Of a stretch of 64,000 nucleotides of DNA, positions 10,499 to 22,200 are shown in pieces. A model generated the notes under the pieces. It was not told the DNA's origin and ran no database searches. It saw nothing but the letters and a program-made list of their open reading frames with translations. Position numbers and translations under genes: made by a program. Origin of the DNA: Siphonodentalium dalli (lineage: Eukaryota; Mollusca; Scaphopoda; Gadilida; Siphonodentaliidae); assembly GCA_032622095.1 (NCBI GenBank), contig CP136062.1, forward strand, positions 33,914,918 to 33,978,917, read 5' to 3'. Every line of letters starts with the position of its first letter. Position 1 is the first letter of the stretch.

Positions 10499-11098
10499 TT
10501 AAAGGGGTACTGTACGCCATTTTCAATAAATTCCCGGTGATAACAACGATCTATTATCGATACTATATAGAAATATAAGTAATTTGAGTCGAAGATGTAT
10601 TCTGTAAACGCTCAGGTTAATAGGCTATCTTAAAATTTAATAATTTAAAAGTTAATAATTTAATATAAATTGATTTTATGGCTCCAGCCATAAAATGGCG
10701 TCTCTTAAAATTGGAATTTCCGTGTACAAAACGTAATCAAATTATAATTGAGGGATACTGGATTAATAAAACAATTGCACACACGATCGTTTGAAACATT
10801 ATGCTTATACGGGGAGAAAACCCAAGCCACTCATTGACTAGTGACCATACACTAACTTAAATGAGTATATGGGACTGCTAAGCATATAATATAATGTTTA
10901 TTTGATTCATTTGGTTGAAAACTGTACAAAAATTACTCGACAACGACAATTTGTATTTTTGCATTCCGGTAAATTTGCCATCCGTAACAATACTTCGTAC
11001 TCAACAGACTTTCAAAAAATGGAAAAGTTGTTACCTTATTCTCCGACTCGGGGATTATGGAAACCAACAACAACATCTTGGGTACAGTACCCCTTTAA
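10499..11098. mobile_element. TTAA-flanked element, family E (copy 1)
   Basis: TTAA at 10499-10502 and 11095-11098 with termini AGGGGTACTGTAC and its near complement GTACAGTACCCCT. Its two subterminal regions recur at the ends of the interval 25605-29590. The open frames 10902-11153 and 10915-11106 in it are not recognisable proteins. Confidence 0.75.
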
Positions 11099-11399
11099 TC
11101 AACTGACAACTAAATGTTATATTCTGGTTGTCCCAGTACATTATGAGGCATGACAAATCATTCTAAGGGATGCAGTATGAATTTTTGCTGAAAACTTCTT
11201 TTGGGATTCTGTCTATGTTTTTGAACGGAAATGGGCAGAACGTTGAAACGGAACTGAGAGGGATCATATTATGTGGCTACTCTGGCCCATTAACATCAAC
11301 ATATATTAACCTATAAACTATATATTGTCATGAAAACCGTTTCCTGCGTATTGCATACCAAACGCCATTAAGGTGGAGACACTCTGATATGATCTCTCT

Positions 11400-12185
11400 A
11401 TCGTTTAACATATCCTTGAGTTATAGCGATAGGAAATTGATAGTCACCCAAAGGTACACCAGTGCAACTCATACATGACCATGCAGTCACTCCATATATA
11501 CATGAACACCACATAAATGAACATATGTCACTCGCTTTATACACATACACCTCACCCACTAATATACAGGCACACATGGGTATGCCCATACACTCAACAC
11601 ATGACCATATAGCCGTGAGTAAACATGCAGGCACACCAGGTATACTCCTACACCTCACCCATGACCATATAGTCACGACCTGTATACCTATTCACTACAT
11701 TCATGAACATACAGTAACATTTTGTAGTCATATTCGCCTCACCATTGGTAATACAGTCACTCCATGTATATGTATATATTTACCACATGCATGGCCATAT
11801 AGGCACTCAAGATATACATATACACCCCAATGATGACAATATAGTCACTCCCGGTATATATTTTCGCCACATTCATGATCATACATCACTTCTTGTATAC
11901 ATATTTGCCTCACCAGGGGTCATAAAGTCATTCCCTGTATATATATATATTTGCGACACCCATTGCCATATACATGTAGCCACTCATGATATACATATAC
12001 CGGTACACCCAAACCAAAACCATAGAGTCACTACATGTATATATAGTATACATATAAACCTCACCAATGGCGTTACAGTCCTTCTAGATATACCAATGTC
12101 CCGCACCATGCACACGGCCATTCATACACTCCAAACGTGCATATAGACCTCACCATGACAATTCAGCCTCTCGCTGTATAATCCT
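11400..12185. repeat. ~40-bp degenerate minisatellite (core of foldback element 1, part 1)
   Basis: Repeated blocks of the form CATGACCATATAGTCACTCC then TGTATACATATACACCTCACC, at about 38-45 bp spacing with many substitutions. Apparent peptides (HxHDHxVTxxI) are by-products of the repeat. Confidence 0.8.
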
Positions 12186-12190
12186 AAACC

Positions 12191-13255
12191 AGGGATGTGC
12201 CAATCCCCAAAATAGTCCCGGGCGGGAGGGTCACCGGTTCGATTGGGCGACCATGGTTCGCCCAATGGGAAGAAAATTTGGATTATTAGCGCCCGCAAAC
12301 GCGTTTTCCTTGCATTTCAGGTGTAAAATACACCACAAGGTCTCTGACAAATTATCATAAAATAGGGACATTTCATATTTAAAATTTGGGCGAACATAAT
12401 TTGAAAGTCAGTGTAACTCACCCGGTATAAGTATCCTCTGCATATTCTTTATATAAATCCAATTATTTAACAAGTTAATCCGGTACAGTAAACTGAAACG
12501 GCGGCATTATATCAAAGGCTGTCTGGGAGAGAACTAACAACAGCGTCACACCAACACGTGCCAATCATCGCCTGAGTACTAAACGCGTCATGTCATATTT
12601 CCCACGTGATTTCCTTCTTTTTTCTATACAGTGACGTATATTTACAATGTTTATACAACTTCTGTTACAACTTTCATGGAATGGACTTTTAATCGCCTAT
12701 TCTTTCCGTCTGCTCACAGTTTAACCGCGCCGTGGAAGGGGGCGGTCCTTCAATTACTATATGCATGACCGCGTCTAACGTTTCCTCCACCATGCGGTTT
12801 CTGAGACATGATTTGAGCTTTTTACTTTTCGAAGTTTGAGTGAAAAATTTCAATAACGACATCGTTTTGGCTTAGGATCATTGAAAGTGAGCATTCCAAA
12901 TTCAACCCGGGACTTTTAACTCCAGCGCGTGACTGCAGGTCAGCACGCGCGGAAAGTATTTGATTATGTCGGCTCTTTGTAATAAAATTCACCGGTCATC
13001 GCAGACCTTTTGACACCTCATTAATCAAGGCTCCCCGCGTGCTTTATAGGAGGCATTAAAATGCCACAGACGGCAACATGTCGTCGCTATCAGACATGCA
13101 AGATGTCGTTTTCATCAAGAGAATTCCGCACAATTTACAATGCGAGTACAGTTGTGATCGTAAAAATGTGCCGGGCGCACCGGTTTGAAAACGTAGTCAC
13201 TCCCGGGCGATCGTTTTGAGTGGTGGGCGCCCCCGCCCGGCGTGAGCACATCCCT
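12191..13255. mobile_element. Putative hAT-like non-autonomous element
   Basis: Interrupts the minisatellite. Termini are AGGGATGTGC and GCACATCCCT, followed inward by GC-rich blocks (CCCGGGCGGG on the left, CCCGCCCGG on the right). Flanks CCTAAACC and GATAAACC match in 6 of 8 positions, suggesting an 8-bp target duplication as in hAT elements. The ~1.06 kb interior has no convincing ORF and is more GC-rich than its surroundings in places. Confidence 0.5.
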
Positions 13256-13259
13256 GATA

Positions 13260-13395
13260 AACCACACTCGTAATCATAGTCTCTCCTTGTATACCAATTC
13301 ACCTCACCATTAATTTTGCCACTCTGGCACTCCCTATATACATATTGGCCACATCATGGCCATATAGCCACTCAAGATATACAAGGGCTCGCGTC
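13260..13395. repeat. ~40-bp minisatellite continuation
   Basis: Resumes the ACCTCACCAT/GGCCATATAGCCACTC pattern directly after the hAT-like insertion. Confidence 0.6.
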
Positions 13396-13975
13396 TTGCA
13401 GGTAACTAGTCGAAACATGTGACATTTGCTTAGAATGGCACATAGTCAGCGATCTGCAACTGATGATGATCTTATCCAAACATTTTGGCATCTTTTCAAC
13501 TCATTGGGAGTAATTTCCAAAAATGTCTAAACTCTAATTTTGGCATAAAATCTTGTTTTTGTGGGGTACGTTCTAAAACTATTTTCAAAATTCCATTAAA
13601 CCGCTCCAGGACCCAGTTTCCACCTTAACATTCATGTCATTAGAACGGGGATCAATTTGTCTGCGAGAAAGTGGGACCTTGGTCATCATATATTTAGCCT
13701 CGAATATTCTGCCTAACAGACATCATCCCCTTTCTTTTGACATCCATACATTTATGTACCGCCTTCATTGTATGGGGAAATTATATGATGGATAGGATGC
13801 AAGCCATTATTTATTTCACTATACTTATGTTGACAAACGGAAAGGCCTTATGGTCCGTCAGCCAGTGCTCCATTTTGACTTGTTATTGTCATTCCGGAGG
13901 GCTGGGTGTGATTTTCGTTGACGCGGACAGCTGTGTCACCTTCCCACTTACATGTATGTGTTAGCCTACACTTAA
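13396..13975. other. Non-repeat segment within the minisatellite core
   Basis: About 580 bp unlike the minisatellite on either side and without a recognised family; an insertion is likely. The open frame 13737-13964 has no recognisable motif. Confidence 0.35.
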
Positions 13976-13979
13976 CTGT

Positions 13980-14850
13980 ATTGGTTGGTTGTCTGTATTG
14001 GTTAACCCATGACCATAGTCACTCCAGGTGTATATACCTCATCAATTACCATACAGTCCTTCTGGATATACCTATAACACGCACACGGCCATTCGTACAC
14101 TTCAGACTTGCAAATAGAGCACAACCATGATAATTCAGCCAATCGCTGTATTCTTACACACCCCATCCATGAACATTCAGCTATTCACTGTATACCGGTA
14201 CACACACCAATGACAATACAGCCACAACAGATAAACATATACACTGTACATCCCACACATGACCATGATGTCACTATCTATATATACAAGCCCGCCAATG
14301 ACCATCAAACTGTACTCCAGGTGTGCAAATACACTTCAACAATATTGACCCCGAAGTCATTCCATGTACTGTACATGGAATGACTTCGGGGTCAATATTG
14401 TACATGATGTACATATTGTCCATAACCATACAAACACTCCAATTTATCCATACACCCCATCCATTACCATACAGCCAACGTGTGTATACATATACACCCA
14501 CCCATGACAATACAGCCACCCAGTGTACACCTGTACATCACACCCATGACCACACAGTCACTCCATATATACATACACAACACAAAGATGGAGAATGTAG
14601 CTAATCTCGCTATACACATACATCACTTCAATGACCAGACAACCACTCCCTGTATACATTTTCACCTCACACATGACCATAATCTACTCCTTATATACCT
14701 ATACAACTCAAAGTGGACACCCCATACATTACCATATAGTCACACATTGTAAAACTATTCATCTCATTCGTCAATACAATAATTCCCCGTATACATACTC
14801 ACCTCACCTATAGTCATACATTTAACAGACATACACACTGTATTAAGTTG
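13980..14850. repeat. ~40-bp minisatellite (core of foldback element 1, part 2)
   Basis: Same CATGACCATA...GTATACATATACACC pattern and orientation as 11400-12185. Confidence 0.8.
14339..14401. repeat. 63-nt perfect palindrome
   Basis: Two 31-nt arms around a single central T (14370). The left arm contains ATTGACCCCGAAGTCATTCC and the right arm is its exact complement. It lies within the minisatellite and has no partner elsewhere in the window that I can find. Confidence 0.95.
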
Positions 14851-15266
14851 ATCAATGTAGGTTATAATGGGCCAGAGTAGCCACATACTATGATCCCTCT
14901 CAGTTCCGTTTCAACGTTCTGCCCATTTCAGTTAAAAAAAACATGGACAGACTCCCAAAAGAAGTTTTCGGCAAAATCCATACAGCATCCCTTAAATGAA
15001 CTTTTCATGCCTCTTAATGTACTGGGACAACCAGAATAGAACATTTAGTTGACTAACTAGCATGTTTAATAACCAAGTGAGTCACAATCTGATACTTTTC
15101 GGAACAGCAGTGAATAATGTTCGGAATATATGTGACAAATCAACATTTTACCAAATTTGGTTGCCATTTTGCAAGCCATCTTGAGAAATACTTTCTAAAA
15201 CACCCCAGTGTGACAGAACTAGCCCATATCAAAACAATAAACACCTTTGACACCAAAGATAGTTCC

Positions 15267-16515
15267 ATTTTACTTTTAAACGAGAGGCCGATCACGATCG
15301 GCAGATGTTAACCCATCCCTTGGCGATAAAAAATTAATATGATCGGATAAATGAGAGTTTTGGTGTTGAATTATAGAGTATACTGTTATGTACTATTATA
15401 GACAAATGTACATAACACAAATTATTGAAATTTATGGGTCACTGGCATTTATATAAGAGAATGCACTGGTACAGGATCTGTAATGCTAAACCGCTACAGC
15501 CAGCAAGCCCATGGGTTAAATGTGTAGGTGTGACCTGGACATGGAATACTTGGGTTAAGAGAGTCCAATTTAAGTTTACAACAATAATGTGTCCTAGTAT
15601 ACAGATAAGCAACCTCACCACTGACCCATTAATATCAATTATATAGCAGAGCTGTCAAAATATCACAGGAATTGTTTATGTTGAACACTGACCTCTCTAT
15701 TAAACCAATAACAATTATAATGATATCAGACCATCTGAAGATATAACTCTGCAGCACAGATGTCCAAGTCTACTGTTAATATCATGTGATGTTTATTGTT
15801 GAATCTTTATTTTAAATTAGATACCATAGCCTTCTTTATCAGATTATTTGCACATTGGCATAAGAGACATCAGAAAATAATATAGCCTTATCAATAGCTA
15901 AGTAGTCCAAAGGAAATTGGTGTATTGGATTTAATGTTGCTCCAAACAAGATTTTGGACCGATTTAATCAAATTTGGTGTGGTGATTCGGGGTACGCTTG
16001 GCAGAGTTATAATGGTGTTAGTTTTTCAAATTTGTTTAACTTAAATTTTTTTTTTTTTTTTCAAAAAATTAAAGGGACACATTGGAAATATTTTTATCAA
16101 CTTTTATCATAATCATCAATATCTAAATGAAAACAAATGACAATGTCAATGACATTTTTTTAATTATTATTATAAAAGTTAAAAATCAATTTAAAAAAAA
16201 TCAATTTTTTTTCTTCAATTTTTTTCTTCGAAAAAGGGTCATAACTCCTTTAAAATTAATCGGATCAAACCCATATTCGAACTCGATCTGTATTTTGGGC
16301 TGAGAAACTCACATACCAAATTTGGTTCCAATCAGATACAAAATGTTTGAGTTATGGCAGAATGCATAAATTCTAAGTTGAAAAAGGGCCATAACTCTGT
16401 AACAAAATCTCGGATCAAACCCAAATTCGAACTCGATCTGTATTTTGGGCTGAGAAACCCATATCCAAAATCAGATAAAAAATGTTTGAGTTATCGCATT
16501 ACTCGTAAAGTGTCT

Positions 16516-16546
<31 letters not shown>

Positions 16547-16575
16547 GACGAACGACGAGTGGTCAATCCGGGCAA
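15267..16575. other. Insertion in the right arm of foldback element 1
   Basis: Not matched in the left arm. It contains a degenerate half-palindrome (TATATAAGAGAATGCACTGG near 15452), poly-T near 16048, and two blocks of the CCATAACTC/ATCGGATCAAACCC/AAATTTGGTTCCAATCAG repeat ending in (GACA)n at 16520-16545. That is the same interspersed repeat type as at 6057-6812 and 34921-36735. No gene is seen. Confidence 0.5.
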
Positions 16576-17345
16576 CGACACTATGTTTACCATACTATGG
16601 TATGGGTAAACATAAAAATGGTTCAAACCACAACTTGTAAGCAGTTGCATGGTACGCTGGTGCAATATTTACCATTTTTCATATATTGGTCGCCATTTTG
16701 AGCCAAAGTGATAACTTTAGGTACATTTGAGTTGGAATATCCATCAGGGTTCATACACCTAGACCCGCGTACGAACCCTGTCCATACAAAATAGAAAGCA
16801 TCACTTGCATTGCGCAGTTCTTCCAATTTCTTGATGAAATATGACTAGAATCCCAATGGTGATATTTTGTGATATGTTATACCGCGTTCTGTAAAATCAA
16901 ATTTTTGAGTGATCGGAATGGGTTGGGATCCCATGAATGGCATATTTCATTGCTTCAAAGGTCATTTAACATGCTAAATACAAAATAAAGTCACAATTCT
17001 CAACCAGTTCCAAACAGCAGAAACTTATCTTAAAAATTCTAGTAAAAAACGTAAAAAAAATTCACATCCGGCGTTATGTGTTAACTTCACAAAAATGTAT
17101 ACATATGTATATATATGACAAGATTTTCTCACTATAATTTCATCAAACTAACTTAACGGAAATGGCAGCCATCTTGGACGCCATCTTGAATTACAAAAAA
17201 TGCTCAAAGCGGATTTTAGCGGATTTTGGATATGTTATAGAGGATATATTCCTCTTCAAAATGGTATACAAACCAACTTAGTCCAAATTTCTTCTAGGTC
17301 AAACCTTTTATCGACCAGACTAAGTGCAGATGAAGTCATCAGGGT

Positions 17346-18555
17346 ATCCACCAGACTCAAAATCTGTTATGGGGGTAGGGTTAATGTTTGCAAATTTACA
17401 CAAAAGGTATTGACTTCAGAGCATTGCCTGTTATACCGGTAAGAATATATTACATGGTAAATGTAAATTTCTCATTTTTAATTTCAGTGACTCAGTTACA
17501 GCCATATACATTTTCTGCAAGGAAGATTGTTGGTGTTACGGCAGATTTCCATCAAAATTGGCAGGGTTAACCTTTACCCCAGGAATACAGACTGGTCAAC
17601 TTCTGTGTCATGGCGATGGACAGTGCTGATATCATAAGGTGTGATTGACTTGAATTTTTTTTTATTATGTTGACCTCTCTAAACCAAAGGAATTATAATT
17701 TCAGAGAAATGAATATGGTGTGCATCTTGGATATGCGAGTACACCTGCAGGGAGGGGAGTACATATACGAAACAACTTTTAATCAACACGTTATATTCAT
17801 ATGTACATTTTAATATCATGATATCAAATAAACAATAGGGATTTGTTTCTTCTTAAGGTTAGAAGGAACTAAATAGGGTGGATTATGTCCCTTGTTAAAT
17901 TTACAGGGTATCTCGAACCAGCATAAAATACACTCTGTCTGCTGATTACTATGAGTAAGAAATTTGTGGTGAAATAAAATATAGTTTATAGTCTATTGAT
18001 TCATTTAAACGAGGTTGATGAATCTGTCCATTCAGGTTGTCTGTCTGTAAAGCATTTATAAATTTGTTGTACCAGTACTATTTTGGTAGTGAAATTTTCT
18101 GCGAATCTGACGGTAGCATCAAAAGCGCTGAGTTTTAAATGAAAAAGGCGTGGCTCGAAAGAAAGCCAAGTGTGCATTAAGTTGTCTTAAGGACCAGTGG
18201 TTTTGATTTTTGCAAAGTAAGGTATGGTATCTCAATTATATATCAACAGTGTGGATAAATGTTAGCATTGTCGCCTATGGAAAAAATTTAGTTCCTTCTA
18301 ACCTACATGTATACAATGCAACTATGTTGTTGGACGCTACAATCAATCTTATTTCACCTCAACTTTTAGATATGGATACATGTGATCATAACTTTAGTTT
18401 ATGGTAATTATTTGATTTCAAATTCGACAACATCATACACGTATCTACTGCGTATACCAATTGTCCTTAAATTATTTACCGAACGTATATCAAGAGACAC
18501 CCTCTAAACTGGCACTATACATTTTAAAAACGGCTTACAGTGAGTGCCCTAGACA
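17346..18555. other. Gene-free interval with a short inverted repeat pair
   Basis: A 19-bp inverted pair, AGGTTAGAAGGAACTAAAT at 17856-17874 and its exact complement at 18286-18304, encloses about 410 bp and could be the ends of a small element. Nothing else is recognised. Confidence 0.45.
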
Positions 18556-19874
18556 TATAGTCCGGCCACCAGGTCACGGATGCGTGTTTTGGCGTATAAA
18601 GTTTTTTTCTCTGCGGATTTTGTAAATTCAGGTATCCGACATCAAGATTTTATCGGCTGGCCATCTGTCAGCCTTGAGCAATTTTTTTTATAGCGACCTA
18701 AAAAGTATACCCCCCCCCCCATTTTTTCCCAGACGTAAAACCAGTAACTTGGAATTTGTTGCAAATTCACATGACTAATCTAGTAAAATGTATATATTTT
18801 CATGAAGCTAAGACATAATGACACTAGTTTGGGCCAAAATTGAAACTCACCATCCAAGATGGCCACCAAAATGGCCGCCGGAAGTTGAAAATATGACATT
18901 TTTTCACAAATATCTTCTAGATCAGTTCATGCTGTTTGGAACTGGTTCAGTAAAATGACTTTATTTTGTATTTTGTATATTAACTGATCATTGGAGCAAT
19001 TAAATATGCAATTATTGGGGTCCTATCCACTTGTGATCCCTCAAAAATTCGATTTTACAGAACGCGTTATAAAATTTCACCAAAAAATCACAACTGGGAT
19101 TCTAGTCATATTTCAACAAGAAATGAACAGAAGGTTGCAATTAAGTGAGGCATACCATTACCTATGAATATTCCAACTCACTGGAACCAAAATTCTTACT
19201 TTGGCTCAAAATGGCTGCCAAAATGGCCGTCAAAATATGGAAAAATGGTAAATATCGCCCTAGGGTGTCCTGCAATCGCTTACAAGTTGTGGTTGATGTA
19301 CAAAATTGGCTATTATGCCTTCTATACATTGAATACTAACATGTCTGCTGCACCATGGTTAATTGTTACTGTTGCCACCACTGACATCACCAAAACTATT
19401 GGACGTTTCTCTCAAAAACTTGACATAAATATCGTCAAAAATTTACTTTTCAGGTTTGGACCATTTTTCTAGTAATGTAATTATCTTTGGATTTAAAGGT
19501 GTTTATTGTATTGGTCTATCTTAAATGTGTCACACTACGGTGTTTATAGAACAAATTGCTCAAGATGGCTTCCAATATGGCAACCAAATTGGTAATAAGT
19601 TATTTTTTGTACATATATCATTATAACATTATATATATAACATTATTCTCTGCGTTATCCGAAAATGTAGCAAATTGTGACTCACTTGGTTATTATACGT
19701 GTTAGTTAATTAACTGACAACTAAATGTTCTATTATGGTTGTCCCTGTTCCGTATGGGGCATGACAAATTTATTTTAAAGTATGGAATTTTGCGGAGAAC
19801 CTCTTTTGTGATTCTGACCATATTATTGAAAGGAAATGGGCAGAACTTTGAGACGGAACTGAGATGAACCATAA

Positions 19875-20195
19875 TACCCTTCACCGTGGTGTATTTGCCG
19901 TTCAGCCGCGGTGTCAGAGTTTGTAACTGCAGTTGAGCACCGCGGCCGAACGGCATGTACACTGCGGCCAAACGGCAACTAAAACGCGGCCGAATGGCAT
20001 GCACACCGTGGTTAGATTTCTGGTTTGTATCAGTTTAATGAATGTACACCGTGGCAACTACACTATGGCTGAATGGGAGGTACACCGCGGCCCAACTGTA
20101 GTTAGCCGGTGGAGCTGCGGTGTAGTAGCATTTCGGCCGCTGTGGCAACACTAACCACACCTCGGTTAAGTGGACACTTGTTTTGTCCAGCAGGT
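19875..20195 (+). mobile_element. GC-rich TA-flanked MITE, family G (copy 1, left end truncated)
   Basis: Inserted in the left arm of foldback element 2; the right arm has the empty site (CATAATATG). It contains repeats of the type CGGCCGAACGGCAAGTACAC at about 20-25 bp spacing and ends GTGGACACTTGTTTTGTCCA followed by GCAGGTA. The left TIR has lost its CTGGACAAAACAAG part. Comparison with the empty site indicates TA duplication, as in Tc1/mariner-type insertion. Confidence 0.7.
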
Positions 20196-20289
20196 ATGTG
20201 GCTCTTCTGTTCCATTATGATAAACCAATATCAACTGGATACAGGATGGATGCCAAGATGGTAGCCAGGGAGTTACTCTATGAATATTT

Positions 20290-21475
20290 GAGGTGAATAG
20301 GTATGCATGGAGTTAGTGTATGTCTTGGATGATGTGAATATGCATACAATGAGTGACTATATGGTTATGAGTGTGTTGTCCATAGTGAGAAGTATAGGTA
20401 TACAGGGAGATGTCATGGTCAGGTGTGGGGTGAATCGGTATGAATGGAGTGACTGTATGGTGTATGGTTGTGTGTATCTTGTACTGGTGCACCCGGTGTG
20501 CCTGTATGGACATTGATGTGGTGTATGGTTATAGCTACATGGCCATCTATGTATTGATTATGTATATATGGAGTGACTGTAAGGTCATGGGTGGGATGTA
20601 CATGTGTTTTCTGTATGATCAGGGATGGGGTGTGTGGATAAATCGTGAGTGAGTTTATGGTTACGGGCAATGTGTGTGGTATACGTGGAATGACTGTACT
20701 GTCATGATTGAAGTGTATATGTATAAGTGGAGTAAGCTGGTGGACATTATCGTGTGGGAGTGTCCTTGTGGTAACGGATGGGATGTATATGTTTATATCT
20801 CATGGATGCATTATCATTGGTATGTGTGTAGGGATTAGCTGTATGATCATGGATGGCGTGTATGATTATACAGTACGTTGCTGAACTGTCATGTGTGATG
20901 TATATATGCAAGTATTGATGGTATGAGTGGTCGTGTGTGCGGGTTTTTTGTATATCTGGAAGGACTGAATGACCAGTGGTGAGGTGCATATGTATACCTG
21001 GAGTGACTCTATAGTCTAGGGTTGGCTTCATATGTATATATCGAGTGGTTACATGTATATGACTGTGTGTGGAATTTGTATACAGGTAGTGTCTGTATGG
21101 TCAATGGTGAAATGAGTACATGTAGGTATACAAGGAGTGACATCAATGTAATGAATATCTATGCCGGGAGTGACTAAATGGTCATGTGTCAGATGTGTGA
21201 GTATACCTGGTGTTCCTGCTTGGCGACTCGTGGCGGTATGGTTATGTGTAGGTTATGCGGATATACAATGATGTTGCTATATGGTCATGTGCGAGGTGTA
21301 TGTGTATATAGCGAGTGGCTATATGGCCATGGATGATGTGCATATGCACATATGGAGTGACTATACTGACATGGCTGGGGTGTATTAGTATATATTGAGT
21401 TGCTATTCGGCTATGGTGTGACAAATAGGGATACAGTGAGTGACATGGCCAATGGTGAGGTAAATATGTATACCA
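20290..21475 (+). repeat. ~40-bp minisatellite block, first orientation
   Basis: Units of the form GTGACTATATGGTCATGTGTG then GAGGTGTATATGTATAC; about 25-30 degenerate units. It is the complement of the pattern in element 1. Confidence 0.8.
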
Positions 21476-22200
21476 TACACATTACCCGTAGCCATAAAAT
21501 CACTCACTATTTATCCACACACCACATCCGTGATCATACAGAAACACATGTACATTCCACCCATGACCATGTAGCTATATCCATACACCACACCAATGCC
21601 CATACAGGCACACCGGGTGCACCCGTACAGTATACACACAAACAAGTGTCCACTTAACCACGGTTCGGTTAGCGTTGCCACCGTGGCCGAAATGCAACAA
21701 CACTGCGGCTCCACCGGCTAACTACAGTTGGGCCGCAGTGTACTTGCCATTCGGCCATGGTGTAGTTGCTGCGGTGTACGTTCATTAAACTGAAAAAAGA
21801 TGATACAAATCAGAAATCTAACCACGGTGCACATGCCATTCGGCCGCGTTGTAGTTGCCTTTCGACCATGGTGTACTTGCCGTTCGGCTTCAGTGTACTT
21901 GCTTTCGGCCGCAGTGCTCAACCGCAGTTACAAACGCTGACACCGCGGCCGAACGGCAAATACACCGCGGTGCCAATGGACACTTGTTTTGTCGAGCGGG
22001 GTACACCATACAGTCAACTCCATTCATACCGATTCACCACACACCTGACCATGACCTCTCCCTGTATACCTATACATCTCACTATGGACAACACACTCAT
22101 AGCCATATGGTCACTCATTGTATGCATATTCACATCATTCATGACATACACTAACTCCATGTATACATATTCACCTCACCTATGATCATAGAGTAACTCC
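21476..22200 (-). repeat. ~40-bp minisatellite block, opposite orientation
   Basis: From about 21476 the pattern switches to CATGACCAT/GTATACC/CACC..., the complement of the previous block. A family G MITE occupies about 21640-22003. Confidence 0.75.
21640..22003 (-). mobile_element. GC-rich TA-flanked MITE, family G (copy 2)
   Basis: Ends AAACAAGTGTCCACTTAACC on the left and TGGACACTTGTTTTGTCGAG on the right, with the same internal CGGCCGAACGGC/CCGCGG repeats as copies at 19875 and 60626. Confidence 0.7.

Larger units (their letters stand above)
9130..17345. mobile_element. Long inverted-repeat (foldback) element 1, heavily invaded
   Basis: The left arm (about 9130-11340) and right arm (about 14868-17345) are inverted copies. 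Examples: GGCCCATTATAAC near 14860 against 11285; the CTGACAACTAAATGTT block near 11100 against 15045; CCAAATTTGGTTGCCATTTT near 15153 against 10390; the GACCAGACTAAG block near 17315 against 9150. The core is a ~40-bp degenerate minisatellite. Later insertions are visible at 10499-11098 (TTAA element), 12191-13255 (hAT-like), about 13390-13975 and about 15267-16575. The arms are homologous to those of element 2 (18556-23602), so this is a family. There is no coding sequence. Confidence 0.7.

Noticed and set aside
11462-14813. Several frames giving His/Thr-rich peptides (HDHxVTxCI)
   Set aside because: They follow the ~40-bp minisatellite period and occur in all frames; no independent coding signal.
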